DNA of 64,000 nucleotides from Geothrix edaphica (GCF_030268045.1 NZ_BSDC01000001.1:310001-374000); one strand, 5' to 3'; counted from the first letter of the stretch, positions 1 to 11,160 are shown. The notes: generated by a model from the sequence alone, not told the origin. Made by a program: numbers and translations.

Positions 1-268
1 TGGGCACGCCCGCCGCCCGGCCGGCGATGGCGGCATCCAGGGCCGCGGCGCTGGCGTCGATCTCGCCGGCCACGATGGCCGGGTTGATGTCGATGCCCTT
101 GGCGAACATCCGCTCATCGACCCGCAGGTTGTACTTCGGTGCCAGCTCCTTCATGTAGGACACGGCCCCGTAATGCGCGAACTTCAGGTTGCCGAGACGG
201 ACCACATCCTGGGCCAGCAGACTCAGGGAGGACAGGGCGAGCAGGAAGGCCAAAGGCTTCATTCGCAT
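1..268 (-). CDS. ABC transporter substrate-binding protein, N-terminal part (cut by window start)
   Basis: Periplasmic solute-binding protein, seen only from its start to about residue 89. The N-terminus is a clear signal peptide (MRMKPLAFLLALSSLSLLAQ) with probable cleavage after AQ. The mature part (VVRLGNLKFAHYGAVSYMKE, then a stretch ending in VAGEIDASAAALDAAIAGRA) has the layout of NitT/TauT/SsuA-type binding proteins: a first beta strand, then 'pick up the small molecule, ask what the binding proteins contain'. Start ATG at 268 is preceded by GGAG six bases upstream; an ATG two codons later is an alternative. The substrate cannot be told. It reads out of the window, so permease and ATPase genes would be expected beyond position 1. 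Confidence 0.7.
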   Translation of the reverse strand, partial: MRMKPLAFLLALSSLSLLAQDVVRLGNLKFAHYGAVSYMKELAPKYNLRVDERMFAKGIDINPAIVAGEIDASAAALDAAIAGRAAGVP

Positions 269-324
269 GGGGTACTCCGGGGGTTTGGACCATTCTAGGC
301 CAACGGTTCCCGGAGATGCACCGG

Positions 325-921
325 TCAATCCTGCCGGCGCCTCGCCACCAGCAGGAACTCCCGCCCCAGGCGGCGCGGATGGCTGTTTGTTGCGTGCGCA
401 AGATGCAGGATCTCGAAGCGGGCTTCCGCAAGAAGGCGCATCTCCGACATGGAAACGGCATGTGGAGGTCCCGGCCGTCCGTTCACGTCATGGAAGACCA
501 CGGCCATCCAGAGGCCGCCAGGCCGGAGGTGGTGCGCGCAGGCATCCACATAGGCTGGCCGCCGGGCGGGATCCATGGCCACGAAGCAGGTGTGGTCGAA
601 GATCGCGTCCCAGGGCCCGAGCTGGGTGCTGAACCAGTCCGCCTGCGACCACGCGACTCGGTCTCCATAGCGCTTCATGGCGCCCTGGATGGCCAGGGGC
701 GCGAAGTCCAGACCCGTGACCGCGAAACCCCGCGCGTCCAGTTCCACGGCATCGTGGCCATAGCCGCAGCCCGGCACCACCAGGTCGCTGCCCGGGCGCA
801 GGCCCAGGGGAAGGGCCAGATCCAGCATGTCGCGCACCAGTGGCGTGGCGCCGTCCATGTCCCAGCCAGGGCGGCCCTGCTCTTCGTAGAGGCGGTTCCA
901 GTAGTCGGGGTGGTCGGTCAT
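325..921 (-). CDS. SAM-dependent methyltransferase, TPMT/TehB-like
   Basis: A 198-residue class I methyltransferase. It opens MTDHPDYWNRLYEEQGRPGW, and 'WxxLYxxxxxPGWD' is typical of the thiopurine S-methyltransferase-like family. The SAM-binding glycine motif is VVPGCGYGHDAVELDARGF, followed by an acidic residue ending strand 2 (GLDFAP) and the motif DAIFDHTCFVAMDP. The start is chosen because ATG at 921 overlaps the stop of the upstream ycaQ-like gene by four bases (ATGA), implying translational coupling; reading further upstream gives only a shadow of that gene. The true substrate is unknown: members act on thiols, halides, tellurite or small acids. Confidence 0.85.
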   Translation of the reverse strand: MTDHPDYWNRLYEEQGRPGWDMDGATPLVRDMLDLALPLGLRPGSDLVVPGCGYGHDAVELDARGFAVTGLDFAPLAIQGAMKRYGDRVAWSQADWFSTQLGPWDAIFDHTCFVAMDPARRPAYVDACAHHLRPGGLWMAVVFHDVNGRPGPPHAVSMSEMRLLAEARFEILHLAHATNSHPRRLGREFLLVARRRQD

Positions 922-2111
922 GGCAGCTGGATCTCGTCTGCGCCCACGAACCCTGCCAGCCGCTCCAGGGCCTCGTCCAGACCGCGCTTCCGGGCCTTCG
1001 TGGCCTTGACGCCGGGCTCCCACCAGAGGCCCTTGATCTCCAGCAGGCCGCGGTCGCGGTGCAGCTTGGGATCGAGGCGGCCCACCAGGCGGTCGCCCTC
1101 GAGGATGGGCAGCACGAAGTAGCCGTACTGGCGCTTCGGCCCAGGCACGAAGGCCTCGAAGCGGTAGTCGAAGCCGAAGCGGCGCAGGGCGCGGGCGCGG
1201 TCGCGGAGGATGGGATCGAAGGGGCAGAGCAGGCGCGTGCGGTCCGGCGGATCGGGCAGCTTCGCCAGGCGCGCCTCCCAGTCCGCCAGGGCGAAGGCGG
1301 GGCGGACCTCGCCATCGGCCCCCTCCACCTCCACGGGGACGAGGCGCCCTGCCTTCGCCGCGGCGGCGCACCAGGCCCTGGCTTCGGCGGCCTCGATGCC
1401 CGCCCAGAACTCCGCCAGTTCCTTCGGAGTGAACACCCAGAGCCGCTCGGCGGCGCTGGCGCAGGCCCACTCCTGGTGTTCCTGGGGATCGGGGCAGGGC
1501 CGCGCGTGGTGCTCCGGCAGCACGCGCTCGGTGAGGTCGTAGAGCTTCTGGAAGCCCTCGCGCCGGGGGACCATCAGCTCGCCGCTGCGCCAGAGGAAGT
1601 CCAGGGCGGCCTTCTGCGGCTTCCAGCCCCACCAGGGGCCGCGCTTCTCGGGGTGCTCGAAGTCCGAGGACTTCAGCGGTCCCTCGCGCTCGATGCGGGT
1701 CTTCACGTCCTGCACCACCCGGGCCCCGTCCGTGCCGCGGAAGTGGTGTTGCCACCAGGCGTGGGCGCGGATGCGCTCCCGGTCCCGCGCGAAGCGGGGT
1801 TTCCAGTGGGGGAAGAAGGCCGTGGGGATGGCGGAGGCGTCGTGGGTGAAGCCTTCAAACAGGCTCCGCCTGTCCTCCAGCAGCTTCCTCAGGTGCTCCG
1901 GCTTGTAGCCGTCCAGGCGGCTGAGGAGGGTGAGGTCGTGGGCCCGGGCCACCACGTTGATGGTGTCCATCTGGACGAAGCCCAGGCGCTCGAGGAGGCC
2001 CTGGACCGACGCCGCGGTGGCCCGGCGCGCAGGGTCATCCAGCAGGCCCTGGGCCCCCAGGAAGAGGCGCCGGGCGGCGGAGGCGGGAAGGAGAGGGAGG
2101 GAGCCGGGCAT
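918..2111 (-). CDS. ycaQ: YcaQ/AlkX-type winged-helix DNA glycosylase
   Basis: A 397-residue protein of the HTH_42 family (E. coli YcaQ/AlkX), which removes alkylated bases and unhooks DNA interstrand crosslinks. The family catalytic motif Q-x-D is present as GFVQMDTINVVARAHDL (Gln47, Asp49). Other family signatures are the conserved FEGFTHDASAIP stretch, a central winged-helix region, and a C-terminal domain containing CPFDPILRDR and YGYFVLPILEGDRLVGRLDPK. Length fits the family (about 400). ATG at 2111 directly follows the TGA of fadH with no gap, and the stop overlaps the methyltransferase start, so the three genes form one transcription unit. The role in this organism is by family, not by context. 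Confidence 0.9.
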   Translation of the reverse strand: MPGSLPLLPASAARRLFLGAQGLLDDPARRATAASVQGLLERLGFVQMDTINVVARAHDLTLLSRLDGYKPEHLRKLLEDRRSLFEGFTHDASAIPTAFFPHWKPRFARDRERIRAHAWWQHHFRGTDGARVVQDVKTRIEREGPLKSSDFEHPEKRGPWWGWKPQKAALDFLWRSGELMVPRREGFQKLYDLTERVLPEHHARPCPDPQEHQEWACASAAERLWVFTPKELAEFWAGIEAAEARAWCAAAAKAGRLVPVEVEGADGEVRPAFALADWEARLAKLPDPPDRTRLLCPFDPILRDRARALRRFGFDYRFEAFVPGPKRQYGYFVLPILEGDRLVGRLDPKLHRDRGLLEIKGLWWEPGVKATKARKRGLDEALERLAGFVGADEIQLP

Positions 2112-4435
<2,324 letters not shown>

Positions 4436-5257
4436 ATGAGCAACCTGCGGGGACTCCTCGAGAGCATCAGCATCACGGACGTGGTCCAGATGCTCCACCT
4501 GAACAAGAAGACCGGCCAGCTGCTCCTGCAGAACGGCCGCTTCCAGGGCGTCATCTACGTGAGCGGCGGGGCGGTGGTCCACGCGGAGACGGGCCGGACC
4601 ACCGGCGAATCCGCTGCCTTCGAGCTCCTGGCCTGGGAGCGGGGCGAGTTCGAGTTCCAGGCGGTCCCGGTCAAGCCCGTGGGGAGCATCCGGAGGAGCG
4701 TGCCCGATCTGCTCATGGAATCGGCCCGCACCCTGGACACCCGCCGGCGCCTGGGGGCCTACTTCCCCTCCCTGGACGCGGTGCCCTGGACCTTCCTGCC
4801 CGAGCCCGCTCTCACGGCGGGCCTGAAGCTGTCCGCCGACGCCCTGAAGGCCATCCCGCACTTCGATGGCTACCAGGACTTCCATCAGGTGATGACCACC
4901 ACCCAGCTGAACGAGACGGCGGTGCTTGAAGCCGCCTTCGCCCTCCTGCAGGCGGAGCGTCTCCAGGTCTTCGAACCTGCCGTCCCCCTGGCGGTGGAGA
5001 CCCTGAAGACCGGCCTCTTCAAGAAGGGCGACCACGTGGAGCTGGGTGTCATCCACGAGTCCCGCTGGCGGGGCCTCCAGCCCTACAGCCACGGCCTCAT
5101 CACCCAGGTGAGGATCCAGTGGCGCGGCGGCGTGGCCCACGAGGATGTGCGCTTCGTCCAGGGGCTCGCGGATGGCGTGCTCGCCGCGCCCGAGCCCTTC
5201 CTCCAGAGCTGGGGCGTCGGCCCCTCCGACATCGTGGTGGTCCGACCCGCCCCCTGA
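4436..5257 (+). CDS. DUF4388 domain protein (PatA N-terminus-like)
   Basis: A 273-residue protein whose first about 100 residues match the DUF4388 pattern: GLLESISITDVVQMLHLNKK, then TGQLLLQNGRFQGVIYVSGG and the acidic-aromatic stretch WERGEFEFQ. This domain is common in Acidobacteriota, Myxococcota and cyanobacteria, often beside gliding, pilus or response-regulator functions, but no biochemical role is established. The C-terminal part (from about residue 110) has no family I recognise; it ends in a small beta-rich region (GDHVELGVIHESRWRG...). The start has GGAG five bases before ATG. It lies 41 bases ahead of the acyl-CoA ligase and may be cotranscribed with it. Confidence 0.75.
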   Translation: MSNLRGLLESISITDVVQMLHLNKKTGQLLLQNGRFQGVIYVSGGAVVHAETGRTTGESAAFELLAWERGEFEFQAVPVKPVGSIRRSVPDLLMESARTLDTRRRLGAYFPSLDAVPWTFLPEPALTAGLKLSADALKAIPHFDGYQDFHQVMTTTQLNETAVLEAAFALLQAERLQVFEPAVPLAVETLKTGLFKKGDHVELGVIHESRWRGLQPYSHGLITQVRIQWRGGVAHEDVRFVQGLADGVLAAPEPFLQSWGVGPSDIVVVRPAP

Positions 5258-5298
5258 CCTTCCCTCCCCGGAGCACGTCCTTTCCCTTGGAGCCAGCC

Positions 5299-7098
5299 AT
5301 GGTCCAGACCATCGCCGACCTGTTCTACCAGGCCTGTTCCTTCCAGTCCCCGGATGCGCTGGCCTATCGGAAGGGGGGCGTCTATGTGCCCATCTCCCAC
5401 CAGGAGCTGCAGGCCAGGGTGGAGCGCCTGGCCCTGGCCCTGGAGGCCCGGGGCCTGAAGGCGGGCGAGCCCGTGGCGCTCATCTGCGAGAACCGGCCCG
5501 AGTGGGCCGTGGTGGACTACGCCTGCGCCATCTCCGGCCTGCCCACCGTCCCGCTCTATCCCACCCTGAACGCGCCCCAGAGCGCCTTCATCCTCCGGCA
5601 CTCGGAGGCCCGCATCGTCTTCTGCTCCACCGCCGACCAGGCCCGGAAGGCGCTCACCGCCAAGGGACCGGACTCGGCGCTGACCTGGGTGGTGCAGATG
5701 GACGGCATTCCCGCCGATCCCTCCGTGATCCCCTTCTCCAGCCTCATGGCCGAGGGCGAGGCCCTGGAGGCCCGGCGCCCCGAGGTGCGGGCCTGGGCCC
5801 GCCAGCGGAAGGCGGAGGAGCTGCTGACCATCATCTACACCTCCGGCACCACCGGCGATCCCAAGGGCGCCATGCTCACCCACGGGAACCTGGTGTCCAA
5901 CGTGGAGCGCACCCTCCAGCTGCTGCAGCTCAAGAAGGGCGACCGCTGCCTGTCCTTCCTGCCCCTCTCCCACATCCTGGAGCGCATGGCGGGCCACTAC
6001 TCGACCATGCGCATCGGCGCGAGCATCTACTACGCGGAGAGCATCGCCACCGTGGGCGATGACCTCCAGGCCACCAAGCCCACCATCATCATCAGCGTGC
6101 CCCGCATCTACGAGAAGATCTACGCCCGGGTCCGCGAGGGCGTGGCCTCCAGCAGCATCGTGAAGCGGTTCATCTTCCACTGGGCCATGTGGGCCGGGGA
6201 CATGTCCGTGCCCTACCTGTACGAGAAGCAGAAGATCCCCCTCTGGCTCCAGTTCCAGCTCTGGTGGAGCCGCCACCTGGTCTTCCACAAGATCCTGGCC
6301 AAGACCGGCGGGAACATCCGCTTCGCCATCAGCGGCGGCGCGCCCCTGGCGCCCAAGGTCATGGCCTTCTTCTGGGCCATCGGCCTGCCCATCACCGAAG
6401 GCTACGGCCTCACGGAAACCAGCCCCGTGGTCTCCTTCAACCGCTTCGGCGAGGTGGTGCCGGGCAAGGTGGGGCGGCCCATCTACGACAGCTGGGAGGG
6501 CAAGCCCTACGTGAAGATCGCCGAGGACGGCGAGATCCTCGTCCAGGGCCCCAACGTGATGAAGGGCTACTGGAAGAACCCCGAGGGCACGGCGGAGGCC
6601 TTCGACAAGGACGGCTACTTCCGCACCGGCGACATCGGCGAGCTCAGCGCCCGGGGCCTCCTCAAGATCACCGACCGCAAGAAGGAGATCATCGTCACCA
6701 GTGGCGGCAAGAAGGTGGCGCCCCAACCCATCGAGGAACTGCTCAAGACCGACAAGTTCATCACCCAGGCCGTCCTGCTGGGCGACCGGCGCAACTTCAT
6801 CTCGGCCCTGCTCATCCCCAACTTCGACAGCCTCCACCGCTGGGCCCACCAGAAGAAGGTCCCCTTCTCCAACAACCGCGACCTGGTGGCCCGTCCCGAG
6901 GTGCACCAGCTGATGATGGAGCGGGTGGAGCAGATCAACCAGCAGCTCTCCAACTTCGAGCGGATCAAGAAGGTGGCCATCCTCGATCACGAGCTGAGCC
7001 TGGAGACCGGCCAGCTCACCCCCAGCCTCAAGGTGAAGCGCCGGGTGGTGAACGAGATGTACGCCACCCTCATCGAATCGCTCTACAAGGGGGCCTGA
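5299..7098 (+). CDS. Long-chain fatty acid--CoA ligase (AMP-forming)
   Basis: A 599-residue member of the ANL superfamily of the long-chain type (FadD15/FAA-like), making acyl-CoA from fatty acid, ATP and CoA via an acyl-adenylate. Motifs in order: P-loop YTSGTTGDPKGAMLTHGNL near residue 180, the GGAPLAPKVMAFF stretch, the adenine-binding EGYGLTETSPVVSFN, the hinge region DGYFRTGDIGEL and TDRKKEIIVTSGGKKVAPQP. The insert typical of long-chain enzymes (FHWAMWAGDMSVPYLYEKQK) is present. ATG at 5299 has TTGGAG seven bases upstream; the reading frame continues upstream but without family similarity. With fadH nearby it points to fatty-acid use. Transcription ends at the strong hairpin right after the stop. 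Confidence 0.9.
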   Translation: MVQTIADLFYQACSFQSPDALAYRKGGVYVPISHQELQARVERLALALEARGLKAGEPVALICENRPEWAVVDYACAISGLPTVPLYPTLNAPQSAFILRHSEARIVFCSTADQARKALTAKGPDSALTWVVQMDGIPADPSVIPFSSLMAEGEALEARRPEVRAWARQRKAEELLTIIYTSGTTGDPKGAMLTHGNLVSNVERTLQLLQLKKGDRCLSFLPLSHILERMAGHYSTMRIGASIYYAESIATVGDDLQATKPTIIISVPRIYEKIYARVREGVASSSIVKRFIFHWAMWAGDMSVPYLYEKQKIPLWLQFQLWWSRHLVFHKILAKTGGNIRFAISGGAPLAPKVMAFFWAIGLPITEGYGLTETSPVVSFNRFGEVVPGKVGRPIYDSWEGKPYVKIAEDGEILVQGPNVMKGYWKNPEGTAEAFDKDGYFRTGDIGELSARGLLKITDRKKEIIVTSGGKKVAPQPIEELLKTDKFITQAVLLGDRRNFISALLIPNFDSLHRWAHQKKVPFSNNRDLVARPEVHQLMMERVEQINQQLSNFERIKKVAILDHELSLETGQLTPSLKVKRRVVNEMYATLIESLYKGA

Positions 7099-7110
7099 AT
7101 CAGGCAGAGA

Positions 7111-7151
7111 AGAAGGGCCCCCGGAGCGCCAGGCGCCCCGGGGGCCCTTCT
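7111..7151. terminator. Bidirectional hairpin terminator
   Basis: A perfect 14-bp inverted repeat (AGAAGGGCCCCCGG at 7111-7124 with its complement at 7138-7151), whose 13-base loop can itself pair (GCGCC/GGCGC). It lies between the convergent acyl-CoA ligase and the beta-barrel gene and can serve both. There is no long T-run. Confidence 0.75.
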
Positions 7152-7161
7152 CCTGCGTGTG

Positions 7162-7785
7162 CTAGAAGCGGATGCCTGCGTAGAGTCCGAACTGGCTCTT
7201 GGGCGCCATGGCCTTGAGCGCGTCCGCGCTGCTGGCACTGGGATCCACTCCGCTGCTCTTGGTGGTGAGGGGGAAGGCGACCTCGAGGCCCACGAAGGGC
7301 TTCACCACGGGCGAGGGGATGGCGAACCCGGCGTTCACCCGGGCCCACACGCGGTTGTAGGTGGTGCTGTCACCGGCACCGGAGAAGCTGGCGGAGAGCC
7401 GCTCCGAGCGGAACTCCAAGCCGGCGCCCACGGCCACGAAGGCCTTGAAGTTGAACATGGCGCCCGCGGACCAGTGGTTCTCCTTGAACTCGCCGACGTC
7501 CACCGCGGGGGTCCCCGGCAGCGAGGCCTTGACCGTGGCCTTGGACTCGGGCTGGTAGCCGGCGGTGAGCTGGAACTGGGCGGGGCCCAGGTCCACCACC
7601 GAGTAGCCGAACCGGACCGCAAAGACGGTCTTGTTGTCAGTCTCCATCCGCAGGGTGGTGCCCGGCGCCACGTCGGTGTGGATCGACGGGTACTGCTGCT
7701 GTCCGGCGAAGAGGCCCAGCTCGAAGGTCTGGGCCGCCAGGGGCGCGCCGAGGAGCAGGGCAAGGGCGATGGTTGTTTTTTTCAT
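7162..7785 (-). CDS. Outer-membrane beta-barrel protein
   Basis: A 207-residue protein with a signal peptide (MKKTTIALALLLGAPLAAQ) and alternating strand pattern typical of small eight-stranded barrels: FELGLFAGQQQYPS, FAVRFGYSVVDLG, FQLTAGYQPE, NHWSAGAMFNFKAFVAVGAG, VWARVNAGFAIPS, and the terminal SQFGLYAGIRF ending in Phe, the BAM recognition residue. ATG at 7785 is preceded by GGAGGTAACC, a near-perfect ribosome site; earlier codons in frame are not plausible. No specific ligand or function can be read. It is transcribed alone toward the shared terminator. Confidence 0.8.
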   Translation of the reverse strand: MKKTTIALALLLGAPLAAQTFELGLFAGQQQYPSIHTDVAPGTTLRMETDNKTVFAVRFGYSVVDLGPAQFQLTAGYQPESKATVKASLPGTPAVDVGEFKENHWSAGAMFNFKAFVAVGAGLEFRSERLSASFSGAGDSTTYNRVWARVNAGFAIPSPVVKPFVGLEVAFPLTTKSSGVDPSASSADALKAMAPKSQFGLYAGIRF

Positions 7786-7903
7786 GGTTACCTCCAGTTG
7801 GGAAAAGGGAAGACGGTCCATCCTTCCATGACCTAACTGGAGAGTCAAGGGAGCCACCGGTCATGAATCGCGCCGAGTCCGGCGCTTCCGGCCAGGGGCC
7901 GGC

Positions 7904-8170
7904 TCAGTCCGGATCCACCTTTTCCACTGCGATCACCATGCGGGTGGCCACCGCGGCCAGGGCGCCCACGGCGGCGAACACCGGCAGCAGGGCGGCACCC
8001 ACCAGGCCCAGCGTGAGGGGGATCTCGATGAGGGTCTTCCCCTCCTCGTTCTTCAGGATGATCCGGCGGATGTTCCCCTCGTGGATCAGCTCCTTGATCT
8101 TGTCGAGGACCTTGCCGCCATCGAGCTTGAATTCCTCGGTGCGCGTGCGGTTCTGCGTATCGGCGGACAT
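7904..8170 (-). CDS. DUF4342 domain protein
   Basis: An 88-residue protein. The first half (RTEEFKLDGGKVLDKIKELIHEGNIRRIILKNEEGKTLIEIP) matches the DUF4342 pattern, an HTH-like leader plus two strands; the second half is one hydrophobic segment ([20 protein letters not shown]), so it is probably membrane anchored. It sits 21 bases downstream of the membrane sensor-domain gene, a pairing I know from other genomes, and the two are likely cotranscribed. No function is established. Confidence 0.8.
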   Translation of the reverse strand: MSADTQNRTRTEEFKLDGGKVLDKIKELIHEGNIRRIILKNEEGKTLIEIPLTLGLVGAALLPVFAAVGALAAVATRMVIAVEKVDPD

Positions 8171-8191
8171 GGTGGATTCCTTTTGGCGGGG

Positions 8192-8833
8192 TCAGGCGCG
8201 GATCAGCAGGTGCCGGGCGAGCCAGACCTGGAAGCGGCCCAGCAGCAGGGCCAGATGGAAGGTGAGGGGCAGGAGGGCGAGGCCCGCCAGGCCGCAGAGG
8301 GCCACCGCCAGGCCGGGGTGGGCGGTGACCCAGGCGACGCCGCCCAGGTCCCCGGTGAAGCTGGCGCCGAGGTGGAGCAGGCGCAGCACCGGCACCGCCA
8401 GCAGGGCCAGGCCCGTGGTGAGGAGGGTGACGAGCAGCGTGAAGTAGGCGATGCCCAGGGGCAGGAGCAGCAGGAAGTAGAGGAGGCTGGTCCAGGTGCG
8501 GCGGTCGGTGACCAGGGCCTTCAGGCGCGCCAGCCAGCCTTCCCCGGCGGGCAGCAGGGTGGGGGCCTCGGAGCCCTCGGCGCCCACCAGGGCCTTCAGC
8601 AGGTGCACCTCGGCCACGGACAGCAGGCGGGTGCCGGCCAGGAAGGCCGCGGCCACGGGGAGGCCGATGATGAGGATGGCCAGGCCCAGGCTCAGGGACA
8701 GCCCGGTCACCGCGTAGGTGAAGGTGAGGATGCCCGTGACCATGGAGCACAGCAGGTAGAGCAGGGTCGTGTAGGCGCGGCGGGTGGCCAGGACCTCGAA
8801 GAAGCCGGGGTGGGGCGGGGACAGCAGGGGCAT
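8192..8833 (-). CDS. Membrane protein with putative sensor domain (PF13796-like)
   Basis: A 213-residue integral membrane protein with four clear hydrophobic helices in two pairs: one pair near residues 20-70 (YTTLLYLLCSMVTGILTFTY, LAILIIGLPVAAAFLAGTRL), then a cytoplasmic stretch (about residues 70-110), then a second pair (TSLLYFLLLLPLGIAYFTLL and the final GLAGLALLPLTFHLALLLGR). This 2+2 layout is that of the putative sensor domain often fused to histidine kinases; here no kinase follows. ATG at 8833 is preceded by GGAGGTTCC. It leads the DUF4342 gene. What it senses is unknown. Confidence 0.7.
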   Translation of the reverse strand: MPLLSPPHPGFFEVLATRRAYTTLLYLLCSMVTGILTFTYAVTGLSLSLGLAILIIGLPVAAAFLAGTRLLSVAEVHLLKALVGAEGSEAPTLLPAGEGWLARLKALVTDRRTWTSLLYFLLLLPLGIAYFTLLVTLLTTGLALLAVPVLRLLHLGASFTGDLGGVAWVTAHPGLAVALCGLAGLALLPLTFHLALLLGRFQVWLARHLLIRA

Positions 8834-8953
8834 GGAACCTCCATGGATGTTCCAATCTACGGATCGGGCGGGCCTTCCGGCGGGGGAAACCGGCGAACGG
8901 AGGGCGGGGGTCGGCGAAGGCACGGCTGGGCGCGGGCGAGCCCGGGCCCGGCC

Positions 8954-9310
8954 TCAGTCGTCGTAGCAGGGGCCGATCTCCCGCACCTCGACGGTGGCCC
9001 ATTCCGCAGCGGGGCAGGTCGATGCGATGGCGATGGCTTCCTCCCGGGTCTGGCAATCCAGGAGGAAGAATCCCCCCACCATCTCCTTGGATTCGGAGAA
9101 GGGGCCGTCCAGGAGGGTGCGCCGGCCCTCGCGCACCTGCACCCGGACGCCCTCCCGATCGGACCGGAGCGAGTTGGTGGCCATCAGCAGGCCGCGGGCC
9201 TGCAGGTCCTCCGAAAAGCGCACCATTCGGTCGTAGACGGCATGCCCCTCTTCCAGGGTCCGGCTCGGGCGCTGGGCCCGCGATTCCAGGATCAGCAGCA
9301 TGTAGGGCAT
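8954..9310 (-). CDS. YCII/DGPF-domain protein, last gene of ECF42 operon
   Basis: A 118-residue protein of the YCII-related (DGPF) family. The name-giving motif is seen at residues 68-71 within TLLDGPFSESKEMVGGFFLL. Members have a ferredoxin-like dimeric fold; a conserved His/Asp pair suggests an enzyme, but no reaction is known. GGAG lies five bases before ATG. It lies 40 bases downstream of the ECF42 sigma factor; genomic pairing of ECF42 sigma factors with several DGPF proteins is the defining feature of that group. Confidence 0.88.
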   Translation of the reverse strand: MPYMLLILESRAQRPSRTLEEGHAVYDRMVRFSEDLQARGLLMATNSLRSDREGVRVQVREGRRTLLDGPFSESKEMVGGFFLLDCQTREEAIAIASTCPAAEWATVEVREIGPCYDD

Positions 9311-9350
9311 GGGGATCTCCTTTCGAGTGAAATGTGGGGCCTGGGCATGC

Positions 9351-10616
9351 TCAGCCGCGCTCGCAGGCGGCGGCCCGATCCAGGAGCAGCTTCCGCTCCC
9401 GGACGTTCCGCGCGAGGCCGGCTGCCCGCTGGAACTCGGCCCGGGCTTCCCTGGCGCGGCCCAGCTTCGCGAGGAGGTCGCCACGGATGCTCGGAAGCAG
9501 GTGGTACTCCCTGAGCGAGGGTTCGGAGGCCAGTGCATCGACGAGCTCAAGGCCCGCCGCGGGGCCGGAGGCCATGCCCAGCGCCACGGCGCGGTTGAGT
9601 TCCACCACCGGAGATGGGCTGATCCGGGCGAGCTCTCCATAGAGGGCCGCGATGCGCGTCCAGTCCGTATCCGCGGCGGTGCGGGCACGGGCATGGCAGC
9701 TGGCGATGGCCGCCTGCAGTACGTAGGGCCCGGGGGCGCCGCCCAGCTTCTCGGCCCGGTCGAGGGCGGCGAGCCCCCGGCCAATGAGGAGCTGATCCCA
9801 CTTTCCGCGGTTCTGATCGAGCAGCAGGATCGGATCCCCAGTGGGCCCCACCCGCGCATGGAGCCGCGAGGCCTGGATCTCCATGAGAGCGACGAGGCCG
9901 TGGATTTCAGGTTCCCAGGGCGCAAGCTCCGCCAGGATGCGGCCCAAGCGCAGGGCCTCCTCGCAGAGCGCGGGCCGGATCCAGTCCTCGCCGGCGGTGG
10001 CCGAGTAGCCTTCGTTGAAGATCAGGTAGATCACTTCCAGCACCGAGGCCAGGCGGTCGCGGAGCTCGGCCCTGCCGGGCCCCTCGAAGGGAACCCGTGC
10101 CTCGGCCAGGGTCCGCTTGGCCCGGACGATGCGCTGGGCGATGGTGGGCTCCGGCACGAGGAAGGCGCGGGCGATCTCCCCGGTCGTCAGGCCCCCCAGC
10201 AGCCGCAGGGTGAGTGCGGTCCTGGCCTCGGGCGAGAGCCGCGGATGGCAGGCGATGAACATGAGCCGCAGCAGGTCGTCCCCGATGGGATCGTCCAGCT
10301 CGGCGTCGAAGGCCTCCATGGCCGTCTCCTGCTGGGCCTCGAGCTCCCGGCCCAGTTCCTCGTGCTTCCGCTCCGCCAGCTTGATCCGCCGCAGCCGGTC
10401 GATGGCCCGGCGCTTGGCCGTGGCCATGAGCCAGGCCCCGGGGTTCTCGGGGATTCCCGCTCCGGGCCACTGCTCGAGGGCGATGACGAGGGCATCCTGG
10501 GCAAGCTCCTCCGCCAGGTCCAGATCGCTCACCATCCGCAGGAGGCCCCCGATGAGCCGGGCGGATTCCATCCGCCAGACGGTGTCGATGGCTCGATGGG
10601 CGTCGGTTGTCGTCAC
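9351..10616 (-). CDS. ECF42-type RNA polymerase sigma factor with C-terminal extension
   Basis: A 421-residue sigma factor. Residues 1-100 hold region 2 (LAEELAQDALVIALEQWP, the RAIDRLRRIKLAE helix); region 4 follows near residues 120-180 (LGGLTTGEIARAFLVPEPTI, then AQRIVRAKRTLAEA). After that comes a long C-terminal extension of about 230 residues (DUF6596 type: VLEVIYLIFNEGYSATAGED, RGLAALDRAEKLGGAPGPYV, then TPR-like helices), which in this group is needed for activity. There is no anti-sigma gene nearby, as usual for ECF42. The start is GTG at 10616 with only a weak ribosome site, so it may depend on coupling. It probably drives its own operon from the TGTCGA/CGAC promoter at 13182-13208. 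Confidence 0.92.
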   Translation of the reverse strand: MTTTDAHRAIDTVWRMESARLIGGLLRMVSDLDLAEELAQDALVIALEQWPGAGIPENPGAWLMATAKRRAIDRLRRIKLAERKHEELGRELEAQQETAMEAFDAELDDPIGDDLLRLMFIACHPRLSPEARTALTLRLLGGLTTGEIARAFLVPEPTIAQRIVRAKRTLAEARVPFEGPGRAELRDRLASVLEVIYLIFNEGYSATAGEDWIRPALCEEALRLGRILAELAPWEPEIHGLVALMEIQASRLHARVGPTGDPILLLDQNRGKWDQLLIGRGLAALDRAEKLGGAPGPYVLQAAIASCHARARTAADTDWTRIAALYGELARISPSPVVELNRAVALGMASGPAAGLELVDALASEPSLREYHLLPSIRGDLLAKLGRAREARAEFQRAAGLARNVRERKLLLDRAAACERG

Positions 10617-10686
10617 ATGGGAATCAGACCAGCTTCAGGGGCGGGCCGCAACCTCCGGGACGATCGCGCCTGCCGGAAGGTGGCGA

Positions 10687-11160
10687 TCAGCCTCGGATCG
10701 CCGCTTCGATGGAGGCGATGTCGATTTTCCCCATGGGCATCATGGCCTCGAAGGCGCGCTTCGCGACTGGTCCGCCCCTGGCCATCACGTCGGTCAGGAT
10801 GCGGGGCGTGATCTGCCAGCTGATGCCCCACTTGTCTTTGCACCAGCCGCATTGGCTTTCCTGGCCGCCGTTTCCGACAATCGCGTTCCAGTACCGGTCC
10901 GTTTCCTCCTGGTCCTCCGTCGCGATCTGGAATGAAAAGGCTTCGCTGTGCTTGAACTGAGGCCCGCCGTTCAATCCAATGCACGGGATTCCGGCGACGA
11001 CAAACTCCACCACCAGGGTGTCGCCAGCGCTTCCATCCGGATAGTCGGAAGGGGCCTTGTGGATGGCTCCGAGACGGCTCTGCGGGAAGGTCTCCGTGTA
11101 GAAGCGTGCAGCCTCTTCTGCGTCACGCTCAAACCAGAGACAGATCGTGTTCTTGCTCAT
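10687..11160 (-). CDS. VOC-superfamily protein, PhnB-like
   Basis: A 157-residue protein of the PhnB/3-demethylubiquinone methyltransferase-like group of the VOC fold. Family landmarks are ICLWFERDAEEAARFYTETF at the start, the central GIPCIGLNGGPQFKHSEAFS, CGWCKDKWGISWQITPR and the terminal KRAFEAMMPMGKIDI. These proteins often have no proven reaction and commonly accompany ECF sigma factors. The start ATG overlaps the stop of the upstream reductase-like gene by four bases (ATGA), so they are translationally coupled. Confidence 0.88.
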   Translation of the reverse strand: MSKNTICLWFERDAEEAARFYTETFPQSRLGAIHKAPSDYPDGSAGDTLVVEFVVAGIPCIGLNGGPQFKHSEAFSFQIATEDQEETDRYWNAIVGNGGQESQCGWCKDKWGISWQITPRILTDVMARGGPVAKRAFEAMMPMGKIDIASIEAAIRG